Source: Dreissena polymorpha (lineage: Eukaryota; Mollusca; Bivalvia; Myida; Dreissenidae). Taken from it: a stretch of DNA of 64,000 nucleotides. The position numbers and the translations under genes are program-made. The stretch is taken from positions 5,129,764 through 5,193,763 of the forward strand of contig NC_068355.1 of assembly GCF_020536995.1 (NCBI RefSeq), written 5' to 3'. Below, piece by piece: positions 49,406 to 60,103 of the stretch. How positions within the stretch are numbered: the first letter of the stretch is position 1; every line of letters begins with the position of its first letter. The notes below the pieces were generated by a model, which was not told where the DNA came from, searched no databases, and saw nothing but the letters and a program-made list of their open reading frames with translations.

Positions 49406-50667
49406 TTTATATGAGTGTAGAATAGGACTACATTTACAAACGATGATCACTAGTCTCCACAAATATCAGACGTACTCGGTCTGAACGTTTGGCCTTTTTA
49501 CAGGTTTCTAAGCTTTATGTTTAATAATACATATCTTGTTCATATCTTGCTCACTATAAGTGAGCGTGTTAAAACGAAACTAGAGCTCGATGTAGACATT
49601 ATGACCTAGTTTAATCTTATCGATACGTGTGAAGATACAGTACTACGGCGTTCTGTTAAGCCGTGGTGGTTTCGCATTATATTCACATGAATATACACAA
49701 CGTGAAAACGATACAAGTAAGTAATTCATTCATGTTTCTGTATTAAAACTGAAAGTAAATGCATATTGATATTCAGCAAAATTGTTTTAATCGGTGTTGT
49801 AAATGCACGAAAAGATGCGAAAAATGTTTATTATTCTAGTGCTAAAACACTTATTTTTTATACAAATTATACGTTTTGAAAGATTAACTTGAATTTAAAC
49901 AGGAATATATAATGCCGTCCAATAAATAAAGCGTTATATGTGTTTTCTTTACAAAGTTCTGCATTATGTTCATTTAACATTTAACGAGTTCACAACTAAC
50001 ATACTTGGCATTTTTTCTAATAATCAAACTAAAAAAATAAATAAGAAACAATGTTTGGAATATTTCGGGAAACGATGTGTCTTATAATAAATGATATGGC
50101 ATGTTTAATGATCATTTGTAAATAGCATATTAGATTTCAATGAAGATCATCCATAAAGTATATGAGTAAGGTACGTGTACCAATGGCTGGATGAGTACTG
50201 TAAATGTAGCTTTAGCCAGTGTCGGGCATCAAATCCTCTGATGAAGTAACCACAGAAAATAGCGTTTAGCTAACTCCTCATTTTTATTATTTTATGATAA
50301 TGAAAAATACCGTCATTGTATACTATTCATATAAACGAGAGTGTGTGTAAACTTGTGCATATGCAAAGGTTATTATATAACATGATTGTGTGTGCCATGT
50401 GCCAGCTTTGACAGTATTGCCCATAAGGCTAAAACCCGACGGTAAATGTTTCCGACTATATGCCAATACGGGCCCATTTCGCCCCATAGCCGTGATTTAA
50501 CATATATATTACATACCTAAAACACTATAACACATAGTTAACAAAAACAAAAATGAATATAACCTCAAACTATATAAACTATACGCTATAAACAAAATTT
50601 ACCGTTTCGTCAAAGCAATGCATGTTTGTAAAAGGTAGTATTTATATTTTAAAAGTGCGCAAAAAAT
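49406..50667. other. Upstream region of TRIM-like gene 2
   Basis: Aligns with 37928-38720 of block A, including the ATATGCCAATACGGGCCCAT landmark. No gene is recognised. Confidence 0.5.
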
Positions 50668-51900
50668 GACGCTACATATCTTCAACTGCAGAATCATTGA
50701 TAAACACCCGCAACAACGTGACCTCTTCCACAACTTCATAGACTTTAAGAAAGCTTTCGACCGCGTGTGGCATGATGGTCTATGGCATTTATGAGAGGAT
50801 TTAACATTGATGAAGGGCTGGCGCAAGTCATTCAAGAACACTACGAAAACGCCACCAGTGCAGTACTTCGCAACGGACATTAGTGGGCGTCCGTCAGGGA
50901 TGTCTGCTCACTCTCGTCATGCTCAACATTTTCCTTGAGAAGATAATGCAGGAGACCACAACACCTCTATCTCCATCGGTGGAAGACCAATCTCCAACTT
51001 GAGATTCGATTATGATATTTACCTAAATGGTGGCACCAGCAGTGACCTTCAAAATCTTACCAACAGACTCCATAAAGGAGCAAGAGCATTCGTGATTGAG
51101 ATAAGCACGGAGAAGTCGACGATTATAGTGAACAGTACGACAAACACCAGCACAGACATCACAATGAACTGCGAGAAGCTGGAAGAGGTTACCAGCTGCA
51201 AGTACTTGGGCGCAACCCTTTCCAAGGATGGTTCCAGTACCGCTGAGGACCGAATAAGAATTGCCATGGCGACGGCAGCGATGACCAGACTGAGCATGTT
51301 TAAGAAAAGCATTTCCATCAGTTTCCTGTACAGGTACAGGCTCACAAGTCACTCGTAGTCTCCATCCTACTCTTCGGCTGCGAGACCTGGACGCTTCACG
51401 TGGACACAGAACGCATGATACAGACATTTGAAGATAAATGTCCCCGAAGACTACTCCGCATCTCCTATACGGAGCACAAGACCAACGGGAACGTCCGGGA
51501 TATGACTGCAGCACTTGTTGGTCCATAAGATCCCCTACTGGCGACCGTTCAACGTCGAAAGTTGGCTTGGTTTTGAAACGTCACCAGGTACGACTCTCTG
51601 TGCGCGACTGTTCTTAAGGGCACGCTAGAGGAAGGTCGACGTCTAGGCCGTCAGAAGAAAAGCATGATGGATAATGTGAAATAATGGATATCCCTTCCCA
51701 TTAATGATTTACTTTCAGCAGCACACAACAGACCTGACTGGAGGAGCATTTCTGTATCGTCGTCCCTCTTTCTTCCCCAACGGCCAAACCGGTCAAGGGA
51801 TTGATGATGATGATAGCATAATGTTACTTCATTTGTATATGTATGTTTTACATTCCTACAGGTTGAAGATCAGTAAAAAACATCCATTTAACTAAAATTA
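50668..51900 (+). mobile_element. LINE fragment (second RT family)
   Basis: Frames read FIDFKKAFDRVWHDGLWHL (RT palm region) at about 50725-50790, then ISNLRFDYDI where FADD is normally found. They go on to EKSTIIVNS, LEEVTSCKYLGATLSKDGSS and RIRIAMATAAMTRLSMFKKS at 50999-51358. After a stop, other frames give GRQKKSMMDNVK and NRPDWRSISVSSSLFLPNGQ near the end. The reading frame is broken and the catalytic motif altered. It interrupts block B where block A (about 38740) is empty. Confidence 0.75.
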
Positions 51901-52687
51901 GTTTCCGCCATTAATATTTGCACGCCGTTGAATATGCCCGGCTTTTTAAAAATGTAAATGAAGAAAATATCACTGTTCATTTGCAAATATTTATAGTTAG
52001 GTATCTAATATTTATAGAGGATACTGTTCGTGAGTTGAATACAACGTACATTAATTAACTAGGCTTTGAAAAACAAAACCAAGAGCCTTGATGTGAGTGG
52101 TTCAGGTTTCCGTCCATATCAAATAGATTTACCTTTGTTCAACACTTATCTAGTATTTTGTTTATCCGATCATTTGAGAATTTTCCTTTCTTCATGTCGA
52201 ACGTTAACGAAAGATAATGGCTTAGCACAGCATATAAAAATAAAATGGCGTAATGTAAATAAGCTAAATAACGTCACTCTTTTCGCGTGATTAGTGTATT
52301 TCAACTAAGATGAACCACAACAATTTATCAGACGGGAAGTTATTTCAGTAATGCTTGCATTAGGATGGAATAAAATATATACGTGTGTGTCTGTTCGAAA
52401 TTGTTAAGTGCCGAAATGTTGGACGAGGGGTATAAGCTCGCGCGCCTAGTTTAACATTTGGATACACTAAAACACAATTCAAACAAACCACGTGTTTTTG
52501 ACGTCATTTTAGGCAAGCGCATGTAGTGATATGTAATTGATTAGAGTTAAAAATACTGTGTTAGTATTTTATGTTCTACTTGCCTTCAACAAAGTTAAGC
52601 TACTGTTAAATTCAGCAATACCGCCTGGTTATATTGTTTTTATCTTGTTGCACATTTTACTTCACACGCTAGGAAAACTTTACATCC
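51901..52687. other. Block B non-coding sequence
   Basis: 51960-52420 aligns with 38780-39230 of block A. From about 52420 the sequence is specific to block B. No gene is seen. Confidence 0.5.
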
Positions 52688-52910
52688 CATACCATATGTA
52701 CGGTGGCATAGAGGTGACATTCACTCCTTTTTTTAAATTGCACTCCTCTTTTTTCTATCTCGTGGCCACGACTAACTAACTCGTGGCGACAAGATCGCTA
52801 TGTCGTGGCCAGGAGATAGAAAAAAGAGGAGTGCAAAACTAAATAAAAGAGGAGTGCAATTAAAAATAGAGGAGTGAATGTCACCTCTATGCCGCCGTAC
52901 ATATGTTATG
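52688..52910. mobile_element. Foldback MITE, 223 bp
   Basis: The ends CATATGTACGGTGGCATAGA and, inverted, CATATGTACGGCGGCATAGA start long complementary arms (CATAGAGGTGACATTCACTCC region). The centre holds GAGGAGTGCAA repeats and CTCGTGGCCACGA. Short frames over it are artefacts. Confidence 0.85.
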
Positions 52911-53666
52911 TCCATAATGTATATTCGCAAAATTAAACGACAAACAGACTGCTTTGACAAACAATTATTGTTAAACAAACTGCCTTGACAAACAATAATT
53001 CTCATTGGCTCAGTTTAATATTCCGATAACCTACGCTTCTTATATTCTTCAAACACTCATATTAAATAACCCTGTGTGAATCCCATTTCAGATTGTCATT
53101 AATATCTCTGTTATAGTATTCCATTTAATGACGTTTACTAATGAATTGTTCAAGTAATGACATGTGGGAATACTTTCACTTGACAGTCATTCAATAATCA
53201 TCTGAAATATTTTATTTTTTGGCACTGACTGATAAATAAATCATCAGTTAGATTATGTAACCAGAATATAAAAGACAGTAATATCAAAGTTCTTAGTAAA
53301 TAGTGTATTCAACGTGTGTGTAATGGCTAATAGTAAGTGTGTATTAAGCAATACAACTTAGTCAAATTGTTTTGCAATATTTCAATGGTCAAAAACAAGA
53401 GCTGATGCGACAGTAGTTTTCATTAAGTTAAATATGATAGATTTGTTTCGTATTTGATGGAAATGTTGGTAAGGACAATATTCATGGGTTTCAACACATG
53501 CACATCGCCATGCATTAATTGAGTCAAATCGGAGCAACATATTTTTCGTATATTCGGCTACAGTAAAACTGTAATCAGGATTTCTAAACATGATGATTAA
53601 AAATGTGGCAACCATTTTGCAATACTACATTAATGTTCACGAATTTTCGATGCTTACTCTATACTT
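52911..53666. other. Block B specific non-coding sequence
   Basis: No gene is recognised. AACAAGAGCTGATGCGACAG near 53395 faintly resembles the terminus of the tandem-core elements. Confidence 0.4.
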
Positions 53667-53895
53667 TTACCCATTTATGCCTAGCGTCTAGAAAAAAGAC
53701 CTTGGCAAACAGCGTAAACCCAGATGAGACGCCGCATGATGCGGCGACTCATTTGGGTCTGCGCTGTTTGCTTCAAGGAATTTCTGTAAGAAATATTCTA
53801 AATATAGAAATAAATATATTAGGCATCCCTAATTTCGGAAATAAATTGATCCAATTTAGAAGGATGGGAGAGTCCACTAGGCATACATGGGTTAA
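53667..53895 (+). mobile_element. 229-bp TIR MITE, copy 1
   Basis: The ends are TTACCCATTTATGCCTAG and, inverted, TTAACCCATGTATGCCTAG. A GACGCCGCATGATGCGGCG palindrome lies inside. The internal sequence is the same as copy 2 in reverse orientation. Confidence 0.9.
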
Positions 53896-54176
53896 ATGGC
53901 ATCAGATTAAACAGTCTTGAATCTCTTAAATTGCCATTTTCCATAGAGGTTACAACAGATAAAACCAACGTTCATATATTTTGGCAAATGATAGTTCTCA
54001 CTCTGTAAAAGCACGAACGGTATTTACGTCAGAAGATTAAGTAGACGTATGCGTATTGAATAATAATTCCACACTTTTAGGCGTTTAAATGGTTGAAATC
54101 CGCAACAAAATCTACGATGTGTAGTTTGGATAACAGTTACATGATAGATGAAACCACGTGATAATGCTAATAGGAA

Positions 54177-54464
54177 AATAAGAGATGTGTTTGTCAGAAA
54201 CACAATGCTCTTTCTGCGCCGCTTTGAAGCCATATATTTGACCTTTGACCTTGAAGGATGGCCTTGACCTTGACCTTTCATCACTCAAAATGTGCAGCTC
54301 CATGAGATACACAAGCATGCCAAATATCAGTTAGCTGTCTGAAGCGACATAGAAGTTACGAGCATTTTTCGAAACCTAAATGCAAAACCTAAACGCAAAG
54401 TATGACGGAAGGACAGACAGAAGGACGGACGGTCCGATCACTATATCCCCTTCTTCGGGGCATA
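54177..54464 (-). mobile_element. Short tandem-core element E4
   Basis: On the minus strand it starts TATGCCCCGAAGAAGGGGAT (C/G hairpin). It has a CGGACCGTCCGTCCTTCTGT tract and a single core unit with GAAAGGTCAAGGTCAAGG and AAGGTCAAAGGTCAAATA. It ends with TGTGTTTCTGACAAACACA (hairpin) and TCTCTTATT. It is a one-unit version of the E2/E3 design. Confidence 0.75.
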
Positions 54465-54685
54465 AAAACAGACCCACGAAAACACGCGTACGAAATGAGT
54501 AATTTATTAACTTTGATTATAAATAGGTGAACTGTACGTGCGTATCCATTGGTTGGTTACTTGGGCACTGGCCATGTACACGTTTTTAAATGCGTGCTGC
54601 TTGTATTGCAACCATATAGAAATTTAGACTTATAGAACCTATTGTACCGAAACTCACGTAGGTGAACAATATATACAAACACACA

Positions 54686-54914
54686 TTAACCCATTTATGC
54701 CTAGTGGACTCTCCCATTCTTCTAAATTGGATCGATGTATTTCCAAAATTAGGGATGTCTAGTATATTTATTTCTATATTTAGAATATTTCTTACAGAAA
54801 TTCCTTTTAGCAAACAGCGCAGACCCAGACGAGACGCCGCATCATGCGGCGTCTCATCTGAGTCTATGCTGTTTGCCAAGGCCTTTTTTCTAGACGCTAG
54901 AAATAAATGGTTAA
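54686..54914 (-). mobile_element. 229-bp TIR MITE, copy 2
   Basis: TTAACCCATTTATGCCTAGT begins it and AAATAAATGGTTAA ends it. It is the same length as copy 1 and inverted relative to it. The flanks align with block A at about 39356, where nothing is inserted. Confidence 0.9.
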
Positions 54915-55462
54915 ACGATTTCAGATTCGAGCGTTTAATGTATAGTATGTCTTACGAAAAACTCTCGGAACTCACGTACAAAGCGCTTCTTGGACAGGCC
55001 AATCCACAAGATACTTCGTATAGTGCGTATATATCGGCGCATGAAATTTAACATTAAATGTGACGTGAGGCGATTACCGGTATCGACGTTAGATCTTTCA
55101 ATAAGAAAATGTAATTGCTTGGCGTTGTTTGATTGATTAGACACGGTTATGAATAACCCTGTTGTGTAGATTCGATAGCTTTTTACGACACATATCGTAG
55201 CTATTTAAATAAGTTAGGAGCATGTAATCTGTATTATACTTGATAATAAAACTTGATGCAAACCGCACGTTATTATTCTTATTAGTTTGAGTTTCGAATT
55301 TGAGCTCTTATTAAAGTTATCCGTATAAGACATCGCGATTCAGGGTATTGGATGGGATAAGTGAACATTCAAGAAATATGTGCATTTAAATATTTAAATA
55401 AATAACATTTGCATCAATAAATCAACGATAACAAACAATAAATAACACGTTTTAAGAAGACA

Positions 55463-58400
55463 TCAACAGATCTGATTGAGAATTATCTGCGAATAGGCTG
55501 TGTTAACTTCTCCTTCGACGATGTAGCGACCGTGTGTAGCTCCTGCAGCCACTATCTTGCGAACCTGAAATAAAATGTTGGATGGAATTTCAGTGGGGTA
55601 CAATATGTTATATGTTGGCCTTGCGATTGGTGGATTGTTTCCGATCTACTTGATGAGCCTTCGGGTAATCATCATACAAAGTTCTCGTTAAATCAGTTAA
55701 ATATATGGTTTTAGTCAGTTTTTACTGATACAGGAATATTTATCCGGCCATCGCTTTATGAAGTAATCGTTGCATTCTAAACATGATGAAACATATTTGA
55801 AAACAAAAACGTTGCATAAGGCTCACGTATTTCGACACAACGAACGACGCACGATTAATATATTCATTTAAAACCAAACATTAGGATCTACTTTCGCTAT
55901 TGGAGTTCAGTATGCTCTTACTCGGTTTGTTTGAGGGAAAATATCTAACTGTGACAGATGCGTTGAGAAATATGTCATTTGTTGGTGACACATGAGTTCT
56001 TAAAAATGTACCATATACCAAATGCAAAAAACACTTTTTTTCCCGATTGTGTGAATTCGACCAGATAAAAGATTTTAAAATAGACTCGATTTTGATGAAC
56101 AAACAAATATAATAACTCCAAGATTTGTTTTCGTCGACTTCAAACCATACCCTGTGAAAATGGCAAGCGCACTGCCCTTCCAGGAAATCCCGGTGCCGTG
56201 ACGCTGTCATAGAAAATGTGGCGGCAACGTGGAACCCGTGCTGCATTGCGTATGCAAGTACTTCCGCCTCCCTGCGATACAGTTCCGGATAGCTTTGAGG
56301 AGGAACGTAGCGCATTGATTCCACCGGAAGATGAAACCCTGCCCCTAGGCCCTTTATGACAGTTTTTATTCCGGATAAGCCTTTTCTGGAGGTAAAAAAG
56401 AGTAACACAGGTGATTTAAATGTATTATATAAAGTTTTAAGGTAATAGCAAGTAAATATATTTAATATAATTTAATATAAAATGAAAGAGAAAATATAGA
56501 CACTCATAAGTGCATTATCAAAATAAATGCGCATAGATTATCCAACTGAAATTGAGAGCAATACATACAGAAACGATTATTGACAAAAAAGTAATTATTT
56601 AAATTGAATTAACAAACAATAATATGTATTCATTACACTGTTGAATTTTCTGGTTTTTGAAATGGAACTTTGATATAAAATGAATACACATCGTTTATCG
56701 TTGTTCTGATGACCTAATTGTTTGCATGTACACGACTTTTCCCATTTAATCTACCTCTGCAATGCTTCTGCTATGAGATCAATGTGCTGCTTTGAGATCC
56801 ACTGTACGCCTCCGACAACTAATACTGTGTTTGTATTGTTTTCTAATGGCAGCGACCTGTGGTTAATATTAAATAATTGTTATTGTACCAACTACGCAAA
56901 ATACTCCGGCAACATTAATATTAACATTGGAACTAACTGAAACACCCAAACGCGTGTCTTTTAAAGCCATAAAACCATTGATATTTTTTGCGACTTTGCG
57001 TATGGGTGTTTGTTTTCTGTCAACGGACGATAACAGTGTTTTATTAATTAAATGTTAGTTTGCCTTAAATACACATACTAAAGCATGTAAGTTTTCTTTA
57101 CTCGCATAGTTATTTAATAGTTCAAAGACGTAACTAATTCGTATGTATTTATGATATATAACGTAGATTTTAATTTACAATACAATTTTGACAATACAAA
57201 AAGCAAAAATGACAGCGCAGATTTGATTATAGATATATATTTTATGTATAAAGGTCAATGGTTGGTAAGTGGATGTGTATCTAAAAAGTGTGCTAAACGT
57301 ACCTTTTAAAGAGCTGATAGAGGACTTTTTTAAATGACGGCCTATGAGTGACAGGCAGCCAGAAGTGCGGATAATACGAGAACGCCACCTGTGTCCGGTT
57401 ATTATTCACATTTTGGTATAACCGCGTGGTGTGAGTTTTATCCCAATCATGTAAAGTGTCGTTCGTCTGCTCAATTATGTAGTTAGCAATACCCCTGTTG
57501 GTTGAATCGCCAATGAAAAGGAGTTTCCGACCACGAAGGCATTGTTGAAGGCGTCGTCTAGAAAACTGTTGATACGAGCAGCCGACTGGTTGCCACGTGG
57601 CCCGGCTCCACGTACATCCTTCACCTGTCTTGCAGTCAGTACAGGGAACCACCCAATGTCCTGTGTTAAACATGTTCATGAAATCAGGGAATGTTGAATC
57701 ATACTGACGTTGAGTTGAATGAACGTTAAACATAATGTGCCTGATAAACCAGAATTGTCAAACCCAACCGTATTTAGATAGTCTTAAACTTATAACATAA
57801 CCATTAATCATTCCATTCTTTAACAATGCATAACGGAACATTAATCCTCTACAAGCGTTAAAACGTACGAGTAATTAGTAACGGTGAAAAGTGGTCTCCA
57901 ACGATTACTTTGATAAACAACACATTGTTTCCCGAAGTTTGACATTTATGGAATCAATATTTCATGCAATCATTTATGTTTTTTTATTGGTTTGTTTAAT
58001 CCTATAACTCCTTAAGTAATAAGTAAGTTATACGTGACAACTCTAATGATCCATAAGTATTTCGTTTTGCAAATAAAACCTCACAACATATTGTACACGC
58101 ATATAAAGAACTATCGCAATATTATTAACTTGACAATGTTCACTACCTGGGTTATCTCCTGCCCTGCACGGAGGCAATATATTAGCTGTGGACGTCTTTA
58201 TATAGCCGCATCTTTCATTTGGCGCATATAGAAGGTCGCAATCCTGAAGACATACACGTATTTGATTACATCTTTTATCAGTGCCTAAATTAATAATGCT
58301 TATAGGTGAAGATAAAATGCATTTTTTAAATAAATATAAAGTCGCGACTTTGTTTCTATCAGGATACCTATTTACATTGAACAAATCTAGGTTTTAATCT

Positions 58401-59877
58401 CTTAATGTCTAAAGCGTACCTTAGCAATAAAGAAATGTAACAAATCACAACACAAAACGAATTTTTAGAACGTGTTATTGTGTGGTTGCAATTTTAAAAC
58501 ATTAGCAAATGTGTTTGATTTCATAGTGTACAGATTATTTTCAATAACAATATTATGCACGTGCACATGTTGAACAAAAGGTCAAAATAATTTTCAATTA
58601 ATGCAGACCTGTTTGAATCCACACAAGTCGGTTTCGTTCAAGAACCCATGGTCAAGTCTTCCTCGCCGATGAAATGTTATTGTGGCTGTACTGGCTACTG
58701 TTTCGTCCGTGTTCATCAAATAGACACGCACAACAGTCTCTCCCAGCGCGAGCGTTATATTCCGGCTCTGTAACGTGGAATAAAAGAAAATCTACACTTT
58801 ACTTGCGGATTTTAATTAATAACAAAACTGATGCTAAATTATAAATAATTTAGCAAATTTGGAAGTTAAATTATATATTTCAGATACACCTCATCTCTGT
58901 GTACACGTACTAAATAAACAAGACAACGTTCGTTTTAAACTGTTTCCATTAATTAATCACTAACGATTGTTTCATCACGCGAATCCCTGTTCTGTGATAT
59001 ATTCATACTAACCCTGGCGCATTATACATGCTGTCCAGACGAGATTGGCATTGGCACCCTCTAGCGTTGACCTTTAGCCGAATTATTACAGTTTCGTATT
59101 GCACGTGTACCTCGAATGTTTGTTTGATATATTGTGCACCGGGAAGTCAGGGGTGACAAGAATCGAATCTATTGCAACCGCAACTGCTAACATCTTAACA
59201 TAAATATTACAATATAATAATAGATAAACAAATATTCGACTAGTCAATATTAATACAAAGGCAATATCATGTTCACATTCAGACATGCATGCGTAATTCT
59301 TAAGATGAAGACATGATTATCCTTTGCATACTTTCGTTAGATTATTATTCTATAATTGCAATACTCTGATCTAAGGTGTATCTTTTAATGCGATACTTTT
59401 AATATTCTTTAGAATTTTTGCCATTAACTCGATTGATTCTCATACATATAACAATGTTTTTGCAACTCAGTGCCGCATTATGCAAAGTGGTATAATTCAA
59501 TTACCTTGACTACAGTTCATATTACTTTTCCCTGAAAAAAGAAAGAAACATATTGTATATTGAATAGAACTATACGTCACTATTTCAAATGATTTCGTGT
59601 CACTTAATATATGTAATTACCTAACTTACACGCATGCTATTAATTACATTAATTAAACAATCAACAAACATTATTGCATACACATAATGCTTCCGTATTC
59701 TTTATATTTATAAGAAACTCAGCTTGAACTGTCAGCTGCGTTATCTTATATATGCATATTGTTTATACTTGTAAGATTATTGGATTAATCGTTCATGATC
59801 CGCTAAACTGTATTCAGTTCGCAAATGTAGATCTACCTGTGCTAGGAGTGCCAGATTCGTCAATAACGCTTGGAATT
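55463..59877 (-). CDS. CPED1: CPED1-like protein, nine 3' exons
   Basis: Exons in transcript order: 59877-59837, 59531-59505, 59168-59009, 58767-58609, 58243-58147, 57660-57303, 56856-56755, 56385-56151, 55564-55463. All joins keep phase except inside the third, where frames change near 59140 (PDFP, then QYIKQTFEV). The first three give a stem and cadherin-like strands; the fourth continues with LALGETVVRVYLMNTDE and ends CGFKQ. The fifth and sixth give DCDLLYAPNERC, GHWVVPC, TWQP and the PC-esterase GDS block RGRKLLFIGDSTNRG. The last ones give VLVVGGVQWIS, GLGAGFHLP and CHFH, the C-terminal half of the esterase fold. This order matches vertebrate CPED1 from memory. It is predicted to act in the secretory pathway; enzymatic activity is unproven. 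The 5' exons lie outside or beyond the gap. Confidence 0.85.
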
Positions 59878-60103
59878 CTGAAAACAAATACAAATAATGC
59901 AATACATTCGTAAACATTTACAAGTGCTCACCTTTCGAAACAAAGGAACTGATTTGATAATCTATTGTCGGTATGAGATAACTGGTGATGCCCCTTAAGC
60001 GAACAAAATTGTTGAGTATTGTATTTACATTAAAAGGTACCCATTGTTTATTTACATTCCTTTGGCAAGACCAAATGCATATCTTATGCAAACGTTCATT
60101 AAA
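59878..60103. other. CPED1-like intron or upstream sequence
   Basis: No further exon is recognised before the LINE insertion. Confidence 0.4.

Larger units (their letters stand above)
43440..55862. repeat. Segmental duplication block B
   Basis: Counterpart of block A (33513-39945) in the same orientation. It is about twice as long because of insertions: a palindromic MITE, E5, a LINE fragment, and a ~2.1 kb segment with further elements. It contains TRIM-like gene 2 and the end of the intact CPED1-like gene, so this side carries the ancestral junction with CPED1. Confidence 0.8.

Noticed and set aside
51023-51526. 167-codon minus-strand frame
   Set aside because: It is antisense to a LINE reverse-transcriptase fragment.
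53395-53420. A sixth tandem-core element terminus (AACAAGAGCTGATGCGACAG)
   Set aside because: It has the CTTGTT-type tail in inverse, but no clear stem-loop, and no opposite end could be found.
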